DNA of 64,000 nt, taken from contig OZ026842.1 in NCBI GenBank assembly GCA_964023205.1, forward strand, positions 13,426,446 to 13,490,445. The letters run 5' to 3'. Shown here in pieces: positions 40,140 to 51,384 of the stretch; within the stretch, counting starts at the first letter, position 1; each line of letters begins with the position of its first letter. The stretch is from Lutraria lutraria. Lineage: Eukaryota > Mollusca > Bivalvia > Venerida > Mactridae. The notes under the pieces were generated by a model. The model did no database searches. It had not been told where the DNA came from and saw only the letters and a list, made by a program, of their open reading frames with translations. The translations under genes and the position numbers were made by a program.

Positions 40140-42217
40140 AATAAGGGTCATTCTTTTTACAAGAACATTGACTATTTAGAACAAAATGACCTCCAAATTA
40201 AGGCCACCTATCAATAAGGGTAATTTTGTATATGTTTTTTTGAAAAAACATTGACTATTTAGAACAATATGACCTCCAAATAAAGTCCACCTGTGAATAA
40301 GGGTAGTTTTTAAGACAAAAACATTGACTATTTTGAACAAAATGACCTCCAAATAAAGGGCAGAGGTCAATAAGGGTCATTCTTTTTGAAAGAACCTTGA
40401 CTATTTTGAACAAAATGACCTCCAAATAAAGTCCACCTGTGAATAAGGGTAATTTTTTAAACAAAACATTGATTATTTTTAACAAAATGACCCCCAAATA
40501 AAGGCCACCCGTCAATAAGGGTCATTCTTTTTACAAGAACATTGACTATTTCGAACAAAATGACCTCCAAATTAAGGCCACCTATCAATAAGGGTAATTT
40601 TTTGTATGTTTTTTTTAAAAAACATTGACTATTTCGAGCAATATGACCTCCAAATAAAGGCCACCTGTCAATAAGGGTCATTCTTTTTAATAGAACATTG
40701 ACTATTTAGAACAAAATGACCTCCAAATAAAGGCCACCGGTCAATAAGGGTAATTTAGAAAAAAAACATTGACTATTTAGAACAATATGACCTCCAAATA
40801 TAGGCCGCCTGTCAATAAGGGTCATTGTTTTTAATAGAACATTGCCTATTTTGAACAAAAAGACCTCCAAATAAAGTCCACCTGTGAATACGCATACTTT
40901 TAACAAAAAAAAAAACATTGATTATTTTTAACAAAATGACCTCCAAATAAAGGCTACCCGTCAATAAGGGTCATTCTTTTTAATAGAACATTGACTATTT
41001 AGAACAAAATGACCTCCAAATTAAGGCCACCTATCAATAAGGGTAATTTTTTATATGTTTTTTTTGAAAAAACATTGACTATTTAGAACAAAATGACCTC
41101 CAAATAAAGTCCACCTGTGAATAAGGGTAATTTTTTAAACAAAACATTGATTATTTTTAACAAAAAGACCTCCAAATAAAGTCCACCTGTGAATACGCAT
41201 ACTTTTTTAAAAAAAAAAACATTGATTATTTTTAACAAAATGACCTCCAAATAAAGGCCACCCGTCAATAAGGGTCATTCTTTTTAATAGAACATTGACT
41301 ATTTAGAACAAAATGACCTCCAAATTAAGGCCACCTATCAATAAGGGTAATTTTTTATATGTTTTTTTGAAAAAACATTGACTATTTAGAACAATATGAC
41401 CTCCAAATAAAGTCCACCTGTGAATAAGGGTAGTTTTTAAGACAAAAACATTGACTATTTTGAACAAAATGACCTCCAAATAAAGGGCAGAGGTCAATAA
41501 GGGTCATTCTTTTTGAAAGAACCTTGACTATTTTGAACAAAATGACCTCCAAATAAAGTCCACCTGTGAATAAGGGTAATTTTTTAAACAAAACATTGAT
41601 TATTTTTAACAAAATGACCCCCAAATAAAGGCCACCCGTCAATAAGGGTCATTCTTTTTACAAGAACATTGACTATTTCGAACAAAATGACCTCCAAATT
41701 AAGGCCACCTATCAATAAGGGTAATTTTTTGTATGTTTTTTTTAAAAAACATTGACTATTTCCAGCAATATGACCTCCAAATAAAGGCCACCTGTCAATA
41801 AGGGTCATTCTTTTTAATAGAACATTGACTATTTAGAACAAAATGACCTCCAAATAAAGGCCACCGGTCAATAAGGGTAATTTAAAAAAAAAACATTGAC
41901 TATTTAGAACAATATGACCTCCAAATATAGGCCGCCTGTCAATAAGGGTCATTGTTTTTAATAGAACATTGCCTATTTTGAACAAAAAGACCTCCATATA
42001 AAGTCCACCTTTGAATACGCATACTTTTTAAAAAAAAAAAACATTGATTATTTTTAACAAAATGACCTCCAAGTAAAGGCCACCCGTCAATAAGGGTCAT
42101 TCTTTTTAATAGAACATTGACTATTTAGAACAAAATGACCTCCAAATTAAGGCCACCTATCAATAAGGGTAATTTTTTATATGTTTTTTTTTAAAAACAT
42201 TGACTATTTAGAACAAT
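40140..42217 (+). repeat. 1,127-bp tandem duplication
   Basis: The segment at about 40,140-41,090 recurs at about 41,267-42,217 at a constant offset of 1,127 bp. Differences are mainly in the T/A linkers and a few single bases, such as cgag against ccag at 41,762. After about 42,217 the two copies diverge in monomer order. Confidence 0.7.
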
Positions 42218-44092
42218 ATGACCTCCAAATAAAGTCCACCTGTGAATAAGGGTAGTTTTTAAGACAAAAACATTGATTATTTTGACTAAAATGACCTCCA
42301 AATAAAGTCCACCTGTGAATAAGGGTAATTTTTTAAACAAAACATTGACTATTTAGAACAAAATGACCTCCAAATTAAGGCCACCTATCAATAAGGGTCA
42401 TTCTTTTTAATAGAACATTGACTATTTAGAACAAAATGACCTCCAAATAAAGGCCACCGGTCAATAAGGGTAATTTAAAAAAAACCATTTACTATTTAGA
42501 ACAATATGACCTCCAAATATAGGCCGCCTGTCAATAAGGGTCATTCTTTTTAATTGAACATTGACTATTTAGAACAAAATGACCTCCAAATTAAGGCCAC
42601 CTATCAATAAGGGTAATTTTTTATATGTTTTTTTTTAAAAACATTGACTATTTAGAACAATATGACCTCCAAATAAAGTCCACCTGTGAATAAGGGTAGT
42701 TTTTAAGACAAAAACATTGATTATTTTGACTAAAATGACCTCCAAATAAAGGGCACCGGTTAATAAGGGTCATTCTTTTGGAACGAACCTTGACTATTTT
42801 GAACAAAATGACCTCCAAATAAAGTCCACCTGTGAATAAGGGTAATTTTTTAAACAAAACATTGATTATTTTTAACAAAATGACCTCCAAATAAAGGCCA
42901 CCCGTCAATAAGGGTCATTCTTTTTAATAGAACATTGACTATTTAGAACAAAATGACCTCCAAATTAAGGCCACCTATCAATAAGGGTAATTTTTTATAT
43001 GTTTTTTTGAAAAAACATTGACTATTTAGAACAATATGACCTCCAAATAAAGTCCACCTGTTAATAAGGGTAGTTTTTAAGACAAAAACATTGACTATTT
43101 TGAACAAAATGACCTCCAAATAAAGGGCAGGGGTCAATAAGGGTCATTCTTTTTGAACGAACCTTGACTATTTTGAACAAAATGACCTCCAAATAAAGTC
43201 CACCTGTGAATAAGGGTAATTTTTTAAACAAAACATTGATTATTTTTAACAAAATGACCCCCAAATAAAGGCCACCCGTCAATAAGGGTCATTCTTTTTA
43301 CAAGAACATTGACTATTTCGAACAAAATGACCTCCAAATTAAGGCCACCTATCAATAAGGGTAATTTTTTGTATGTTTTTTTTAAAAAACATTGACTATT
43401 TCGAGCAATATGACCTCCAAATAAAGGCCACCTGTCAATAAGGGTCATTCTTTTTAATAGAACATTGACTATTTAGAACAAAATGACCTCCAAATAAAGG
43501 CCACCGGTCAATAAGGGTAATTTAAAAAAAAAACATTGACTATTTAGAACAATATGACCTCCAAATAAAGTCCACCTGTGAATAAGGGTAGTTTTTAAGA
43601 CAAAAACATTGACTATTTTGAACAAAATGACCTCCAAATAAAGGGCAGAGGTCAATAAGGGTCATTCTTTCTGAAAGAACCTTGACTATTTTGAACAAAA
43701 TGACCTCCAAATAAAGTCCACCTGTGAATAAGGGTAATTTTTTAAACAAAACATTGATTATTTTTAACAAAATGACCTCCAAATAAAGGCCACCCATCAA
43801 TAAGGGTCATTCTTTTTAATAGAACATTGACTATTTAGAACAAAATGGCCTCCAAATAAAGGCCACCTGTCAATAAGGTTAATTTAAAAAAAAAACATTG
43901 GTTATTTTGAACAAAATGACCTCCAAATAAAGGCCACCTGTCAATAAGGGTCATTCTTTTTCAAAGAACATTGACTATTTCGAACAAAATGACCTCCAAA
44001 TAAGGGCCACCTATCAATAAGGGTAATTTAAAAAATAAAAAGTTGACTATTTGGAACAAAATGACCTCCAAATAAAGGCCACCGGTCAATAA

Positions 44093-44509
44093 ATGTATTT
44101 ATTATTGGCTAAGCGGCTATAGATAAACGGTGGTACTGTATTTTAGAGTGTATTGAAGCGCACAGACCGTGAAATACATGGGTAATTAGCGTTATATTAT
44201 ACACGAATTGGTCATTCGAGGTATTGGCAGGCTACATGATAGTCGACAATTTATGCATTTAATATGGCTGAACCAAATAGAAAAAGCCACGAGACAGAGA
44301 ACGATGAGCTAACTTTTGTAGAGGGCTCTGCTTCTTGTATTGACTTCAAAACTCACCAAGACACAGAAACTAGGAGAGGTAACCACCCGGGGGGCTCTGA
44401 AGGTGAAGCGTTTGAAGCTTTTCACCTATTTCGTAATTACCTTGATTCGAAGTTAACTGACATTATAAGAGACATAGCAGCGTCTTCCGTCTCTCAGATG
44501 TCAAAAGAC
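44093..44509. other. Unique non-satellite island (about 417 bp)
   Basis: The repeat pattern stops after ccaccggtcaataa and resumes at atttcgagcaa. The sequence between has mixed composition, is richer in G+C than the array, and contains no monomer. On the left the array ends late in a monomer (at the gtcaataa step); on the right it resumes near the monomer start. The island therefore replaces part of a monomer, and no target-site duplication is obvious. It contains a leader-like stretch and a plus-strand reading frame that runs into the satellite. It could be a captured gene or retroelement fragment, or a remnant of the sequence into which the array expanded. Confidence 0.9.
44102..44263 (+). 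other. Leader-like sequence upstream of the island ORF
   Basis: The 160 bp between the last satellite monomer and the ATG have no long open frame. TATA-like words occur at 44,118 (tatagataaa) and 44,193 (tatattata). Two very short upstream frames are seen: ATG 44,178 ending at 44,189, and ATG 44,236 ending at 44,262. A third ATG at 44,253 overlaps the main start in another frame. If transcribed, these would be expected to reduce initiation at 44,264. No initiator or intron signal could be established. Confidence 0.25.
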
Positions 44510-44536
44510 ATTTCGAGCAAAATGACCTCCAAATAA
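44264..44536 (+). CDS. 90-residue ORF fragment fused to satellite; possible retroelement ORF start
   Basis: I do not recognise this protein with confidence. The ATG has A at -3 and G at +4, a good eukaryotic start context, and an in-frame TAG lies just upstream at 44,240. Residues 1-48 are polar and acidic, with a glycine-rich turn near 43-47. Residues 49-86 look like one long amphipathic helix or coiled coil, with F50, F53, F56, L60, L64, I67/I68 and I71 at regular spacing. No catalytic motif, zinc knuckle, signal peptide or membrane segment is visible. The last codons (about I83 to the TAA at 44,534) coincide with satellite sequence, so the frame is probably truncated and its last four residues are repeat-encoded. 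The acidic head plus helix resembles the start of gag-like ORFs of invertebrate retroelements, but this is an impression only. Expression is unproven, and a dead fragment is equally plausible. Confidence 0.4.
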   Translation: MAEPNRKSHETENDELTFVEGSASCIDFKTHQDTETRRGNHPGGSEGEAFEAFHLFRNYLDSKLTDIIRDIAASSVSQMSKDISSKMTSK

Positions 44537-46371
44537 AGGCCACCCGTCAATAAGGGTCATTCTTTTTAATAGAACATTGACTATTTAGAACAAAATGACC
44601 TCCAAATTAAGGGTAATTTTTTAAACAAAACATTGATTATTTTTAACAAAAAGACCTCCAAATAAAGTCCACCTGTGAATACGCATACTTTTTAAAAAAA
44701 AAAAACATTGATTATTTTTAACAAAATGACCTCCAAATAAAGGCCTCCCGTCAATAAGGGTCATTCTTTTTAATAGAACATTGACTATTTAGAACAAAAT
44801 GACCTCCAAATTAAGGCCACCTATCAATAAGGGTAATTTTTTATATGTTTTTTTGAAAAAACATTGACTATTTAGAACAATATGACCTCCAAATAAAGTC
44901 CACCTGTGAATAAGGGTAGTTTTTAAGACAAAAACATTGACTATTTTGAACAAAATGACCTCCAAATAAAGGGCAGAGGTCAATAAGGGTCATTCTTTTT
45001 GAAAGAACCTTGACTATTTTGAACAAAATGACCTCCAAATAAAGTCCCCCTGTGAATAAGGGTAATTTTTTAAACAAAACATTGATTATTTTTAACAAAA
45101 TGACCCCCAAATAAAGGCCACCCGTCAATAAGGGTCATTCTTTTTACAAGAACATTGACTATTTAGAACAAAATGACCTCCAAATTAAGGCCACCTATCA
45201 ATAAGGGTAATTTTTTATATGTTTTTTTGAAAAAACATTGACTATTTAGAACAATATGACCTCCAAATAAAGTCCACCTATCAATAAGGGTAGTTTTTAA
45301 GACAAAAACATTGACTATTTTGAACAAAATGACCTCCAAATAAAGGGCAGAGGGCAATAAGGGTCATTCTTTTTGAAAGAACCTTGACTATTTTGAACAA
45401 AATGACCTCCAAATAAAGTCCACCTGTGAATAAGGGTAGTTTTTAAGACAAAAACATTGATTATTTTGACTAAAATGAACTCCAAATAAAGGGCACCGGT
45501 TAATAAGGGTCATTCTTTTGGAAAGAACCTTGACTATTTTGAACAAAATGACCTCCAAATAAAGGGCAGAGGTCAATAAGGGTCATTCTTTTTGAAAGAA
45601 CCTTGACTATTTTGAACAAAATGACCTCCAAATAAAGTCCACCTGTGAATAAAGGTAATTTTTTAAACAAAACATTGATTATTTTTAACAAAAAGACCTC
45701 CAAATAAAGTCCACCTGTGAATACGCATACTTTTTAAAAAAAAAAAACATTGATTATTTTTAACAAAATGACCTCCAAATAAAGGCCACCCGTCAATAAG
45801 GGTAATTTTTTATATGTTTTTTTGAAAAAACATTGACTATTTCGAACAAAATGACCTCCAAATAAAGTCCACCTGTGAATAAGGGTAATTTTTTAAACAA
45901 AACATTGATTATTTTTAACAAAAAGACCTCCAAATAAAGTCCACCTGTGAATACGCATACTTTTTTTTAAAAAAAAACATTGATTATTTTTAACAAAATG
46001 ACCTCAAAAATAAAGGCCACCCGTCAATAAGGGTCATTCTTTTTAATATAACATTGACTATTTAGAACAAAATGACCTCCAAATTAAGGCCACCTATCAA
46101 TAAGGGTAATTTTTTATATTTTTTTTTGAAAAAACAGTGACTATTTAGAACAATATGACCTCCAAATAAAGTCCACCTGTGAATAAGGGTAGTTTTTAAG
46201 ACAAAAACATTGACTATTTTGAACAAAATGACCTCCAAATAAAGGGCAGAGGTCAATAAGGGTCATTCTTTCTGAAAGAACCTTGACTATTTTGAACAAA
46301 ATGACCTCCAAATAAAGACCACCTGTGAATAAGGGTAATTTTTTAAACAAAACATTGATTAATTTTAACAA

Positions 46372-49262
46372 AATGACCTCCAAATAAAGGGCAGAGGTCA
46401 ATAAGGGTCATTCTTTTTGAAAGAACCTTGACTATTTTGAACAAAATGACCTCCAAATAAAGTCCACCTGTGAATAAGGGTAATTTTTTAAACAAAACAT
46501 TGATTATTTTTAACAAAAAGACCTCCAAATAAAGTCCACCTGTGAATACGCATACTTTTTTTAAAAAAAAAACATTGATTATTTTTAACAAAATGACCTC
46601 GAAATAAAGGCCACCCGTCAATAAGGATCATTCTTTTTAATAGAACATTGACTATTTCGAACAAAATGACCTCCAAATTAAGGCCACCTATCAATAAGGG
46701 TAATTTTTTGTATGTTTTTTTTAAAAAACATTGACTATTTCGAGCAATATGACCTCCAAATAAAGGCCACCTGTCAATAAGGGTCATTCTTTTTAATAGA
46801 ACATTGACTATTTAGAACAAAATGACCTCCAAATAAAGGCCACCGGTCAATAAGGGTAATTTAAAAAAAAAACATTGACTATTTAGAACAATATGACCTC
46901 CAAATATAGGCCGCCTGTCAATAAGGGTCATTCTTTTTAATTGAACATTGACTATTTAGAACAAAATGACCTCCAAATTAAGGCCACCTATCAATAAGGG
47001 TAATTTTTTATATGTTTTTTTTTAAAAACATTGACTATTTAGAACAATATGACCTCCAAATAAAGTCCACCTGTGAATAAGGGTAGTTTTTAAGACAAAA
47101 ACATTGATTATTTTGACTAAAATGAACTCCAAATAAAGGGCACCGGTTAATAAGGGTCATTCTTTTGGAAAGAACCTTGACTATTTTGAACAAAATGACC
47201 TCCAAATAAAGGGCAGAGGTCAATAAGGGTCATTCTTTTTGAAAGAACCTTCACTATTTTGAACAAAATGACCTCCAAATAAAGGCCACCTGTGAATAAG
47301 GGTAATTTTTTAAACAAAACATTGATTATTTTTAACAAAAAGACCTCCAAATAAAGTCCACCTGTGAATACGCATACTTTTTTTAAAAAAAAAACATTGA
47401 TTATTTTTAACAAAATGACCTCCAAATAAAGGCCACCCGTCAATAAGGGTCATTCTTTTTAATAGAACATTGACTATTTAGAACAAAATGACCTCCAAAT
47501 TGAGGCCACCTATCAATAAGGGTAATTCTTTATATGTTTTTTTGAAAAAACATTGACTATTTAGAACAAAATGACCTCCAAATAAAGTCCACCTGTGAAT
47601 AAGGGTAATTTTTTAAACAAAACATTGATTATTTTTAACAAAAAGACCTCCAAATAAAGTCCACCTGTGAATACGCATACTTTAAAAAAAAAAAAAAACA
47701 TTGATTATTTTTAACAAAATGACCTCCAAATAAAGGCCACCTGTCAATAAGGGTCATTCTTTTTAATAGAACATTGACTATTTAGAACAAAATGACCTCC
47801 AAATTAAGGCCACCTATCAATAAGGGTAATTTTTTATATGTTTCTTTGAAAAAACATTGACTATTTAGAACAATATGACCTCCAAATAAAGTCCACCTGT
47901 GAATAAGGGTAGTTTTTAAGACAAAAACATTGACTATTTTGAACAAAATGACCTCCAAATAAAGGGCAGAGGTCAATAAGGGTCATTCTTTTTGAAAGAA
48001 CCTTGACTATTTTGAACAAAATGACCTCCAAATAAAGTCCACCTGTGAATAAGGGTAATTTTTTAAACAAAACATTGATTATTTTTAACAAAAAGACCTC
48101 CAAATAAAGTCCACCTGTGAATACGCATACTTTTTTTAAAAAAAAAACATTGATTATTTTTAACAAAATGACCTCCAAATAAAGGCCACCCGTCAATAAG
48201 GATCATTCTTTTTAATAGAACATTGACTATTTCGAACAAAATGACCTCCAAATTAAGGCCACCTATCAATAAGGGTAATTTTTTGTATGTTTTTTTTAAA
48301 AAACATTGACTATTTCGAGCAATATGACCTCCAAATAAAGGCCACCTGTCAATAAGGGTCATTCTTTTTAATAGAACATTGACTATTTAAAACAAAATGA
48401 CCTCCAAATAAAGGCCACCGGTCAATAAGGGTAATTTAAAAAAAAAACATTGACTATTTAGAAAAATATGACCTCCAAATATAGGCCGCCTGTCAATAAG
48501 GGTCATTCTTTTTAATTGAACATTGACTATTTAGAACAAAATGACCTCCAAATTAAGGCCACCTATCAATAAGGGTAATTTTTTATATGTTTTTTTTTAA
48601 AAACATTGACTATTTAGAACAATATGACCTCCAAATAAAGTCCACCTGTGAATAAGGGTAGTTTTTAAGACAAAAACATTGATTATTTTGACTAAAATGA
48701 ACTCCAAATAAAGGGCACCGGTTAATAAGGGTCATTCTTTTGGAAAGAACCTTGACTATTTTGAACAAAATGACCTCCAAATAAAGGGCAGAGGTCAATA
48801 AGGGTCATTCTTTTTGAAAGAACCTTGACTATTTTGAACAAAATGACCTCCAAATAAAGTCCACCTGTGAATAAGGGTAATTTTTTAAACAAAACATTGA
48901 TTATTTTTAACAAAATGACCTCCAAATAAAGGCCACCCGTCAATAAGGGTCATTCTTTTTAATAGAACATTGACTATTTAGAACAAAATGACCTCCAAAT
49001 AAAGGCCACCTGTCAATAAGGTTAATTTAAAAAAAAAACATTGGTTATTTTGAACAAAATGACCTCCAAATTAAGGCCACCTATCAATAAGGGTAATTTT
49101 TTATATGTTTTTTTGAAAAAACATTGACTATTTAGAACAATATGACCTCCAAATAAAGTCCACCTGTGAATAAGGGTAGTTTTTAAGACAAAAATATTGA
49201 CTATTTTGATCAAAATGACCTCCAAATAAAGGGCAGAGGTCAATAAGGGTAATTCTTTTTGA
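46372..49262 (+). repeat. Block duplicated 14.74 kb away (partner 61,110-64,000)
   Basis: Monomer order and rare base variants match 61,110-64,000 at an offset of 14,738 bp, becoming 14,739 after about 47,690. Shared private features include gaactcc in place of gacctcc (47,127 and 61,863), the ggttaataag variant, and a T3A15 linker (47,681 and 62,420). The few differences include accttcact at 47,248 against accttgact in the partner. The match runs off the window end. Confidence 0.75.
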
Positions 49263-51383
49263 AAGATTCTTGACTATTTTGAACGAAATGACCTCCAAAT
49301 AAAGTCCACCTGTGAATAAGGGTAATTTTTTAAACAAAACATTGATTATTTTTAACAAAATGACCTCGAAATAAAGGCCACCCGTCAATAAGGATCATTC
49401 TTTTTAATAGAACATTGACTATTTCGAACAAAATGACCTCCAAATTAAGGCCACCTATCAATAAGGGTAATTTTTTGTATGTTTTTTTTAAAAAACATTG
49501 ACTATTTCGAGCAATATGACCTCCAAATAAAGGCCACCTGTCAATAAGGGTCATTCTTTTTAATATAACATTGACTATTTAGAACAAAATGACCTCCAAA
49601 TAAAGGCCACCGGTCAATAAGGGTAATTTAAAAAAAAAACATTGACTATTTAGAACAATATGACCTCCAAATATAGGCCGCCTGTCAATAAGGGTCATTC
49701 TTTTTAATTGAACATTGACTATTTAGAACAAAATGACCTCCAAATTAAGGCCACCTATCAATAAGGGTAATTTTTTATATGTTTTTTTTAAAAACATTGA
49801 CTATTTAGAACAATATGACCTCCAAATAAAGTCCACCTGTGAATAAGGGTAGTTTTTAAGACAAAAACATTGATTATTTTGACTAAAATGAACTCCAAAT
49901 AAAGGGCACCGGTTAATAAGGGTCATTCTTTTGGAAAGAACCTTGACTATTTTGAACAAAATGACCTCCAAATAAAGGGCAGAGGTCAATAAGGGTCATT
50001 CTTTTTGAAAGAACCTTCACTATTTTGAACAAAATGACCTCCAAATAAAGGCCACCTGTGAATAAGGGTAATTTTTTAAACAAAACATTGATTATTTTTA
50101 ACAAAAAGACCTCCAAATAAAGTCCACCTGTGAATACGCATACTTTTTTTAAAAAAAAAACATTGATTATTTTTAACAAAATGACCTCCAAATAAAGGCC
50201 ACCCGTCAATAAGGATCATTCTTTTTAATAGAACATTGACTATTTCGAACAAAATGACCTCCAAATTAAGGCCACCTATCAATAAGGGTAATTTTTTGTA
50301 TGTTTTTTTTAAAAAACATTGACTATTTCGAGCAATATGACCTCCAAATAAAGGCCACCTGTCAATAAGGGTCATTCTTTTTAATAGAACATTGACTATT
50401 TAAAACAAAATGACCTCCAAATAAAGGCCACCGGTCAATAAGGGTAATTTAAAAAAAAAACATTGACTATTTAGAACAATATGACCTCCAAATATAGGCC
50501 GCCTGTCAATAAGGGTCATTCTTTTTAATTGAACATTGACTATTTAGAACAAAATGACCTCCAAATTAAGGCCACCTATCAATAAGGGTAATTTTTTATA
50601 TGTTTTTTTTTAAAAACATTGACTATTTAGAACAATATGACCTCCAAATAAAGTCCACCTGTGAATAAGGGTAGTTTTTAAGACAAAAACATTGATTATT
50701 TTGACTAAAATGAACTCCAAATAAAGGGCACCGGTTAATAAGGGTCATTCTTTTGGAAAGAACCTTGACTATTTTGAACAAAATGACCTCCAAATAAAGG
50801 GCAGAGGTCAATAAGGGTCATTCTTTTTGAAAGAACCTAGACTATTTTGAACAAAATGACCTCCAAATAAAGTCCACCTGTGAATAAGGGTAATTTTTTA
50901 AACAAAACATTGATTATTTTCAACAAAATGACCTCCAAATAAAGGCCACCCGTCAATAAGGGTCATTCTTTTTAATAGAACATTGACTATTTAGAACAAA
51001 ATGACCTCCAAATAAAGGCCACCTGTCAATAAGGTTAATTTAAAAAAAAAACATTGGTTATTTTGAACAAAATGACCTCCAAATTAAGGCCACCTATCAA
51101 TAAGGGTAATTTTTTATATGTTTTTTTGAAAAAACATTGACTATTTAGAACAATATGACCTCCAAATAAAGTCCACCTGTGAATAAGGGTAGTTTTTAAG
51201 ACAAAAATATTGACTATTTTGATCAAAATGACCTCCAAATAAAGGGCAGAGGTCAATAAGGGTAATTCTTTTTGAAAGATTCTTGACTATTTTGAACGAA
51301 ATGACCTCCAAATAAAGTCCACCTGTGAATAAGGGTAATTTTTTAAACAAAACATTGATTATTTTTAACAAAATGACCCCCAA
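47930..51383 (+). repeat. 2,013-bp offset tandem repeat
   Basis: The segment at about 47,930-49,370 recurs at 49,944-51,383 at an exact offset of 2,013 bp. At the right edge the copies part: one continues with tgacctcgaaata and the other with tgacccccaaata. Both carry the unusual ggttaattt...cattggttatttt monomer (49,020 and 51,033). Confidence 0.72.
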
Positions 51384-51384
51384 A

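Larger units (their letters stand above)
1..44092 (+). repeat. Satellite array, left part (about 73-bp monomer)
   Basis: The whole stretch is head-to-tail copies of one monomer with no unique sequence between copies. The conserved core reads cattgactattt, then gaacaaaatgacctcc, then aaataaaggccacc, then gtcaataagggtcattc, followed by a variable T/A-rich linker. Spacing is about 73 bp in the plain form and varies with the linker. Orientation is constant throughout. No coding gene, RNA gene or transposon is seen here. The short open frames on the minus strand are translations of the repeat in different phases. This is satellite DNA of a eukaryotic chromosome; whether it is centromeric, pericentromeric, subtelomeric or interstitial cannot be told from the sequence. 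Confidence 0.97.

Noticed and set aside
44339..44347. Satellite-like words inside the island (attgact, ggtcattc) as evidence that the satellite arose from the gene
   Set aside because: The words are 7-8 bases long and isolated. Chance cannot be excluded without an alignment.
44093..44509. Complete transposable element in the island
   Set aside because: It is too short, with no terminal repeats, no LTR, no reverse transcriptase or transposase motif, and no target-site duplication.
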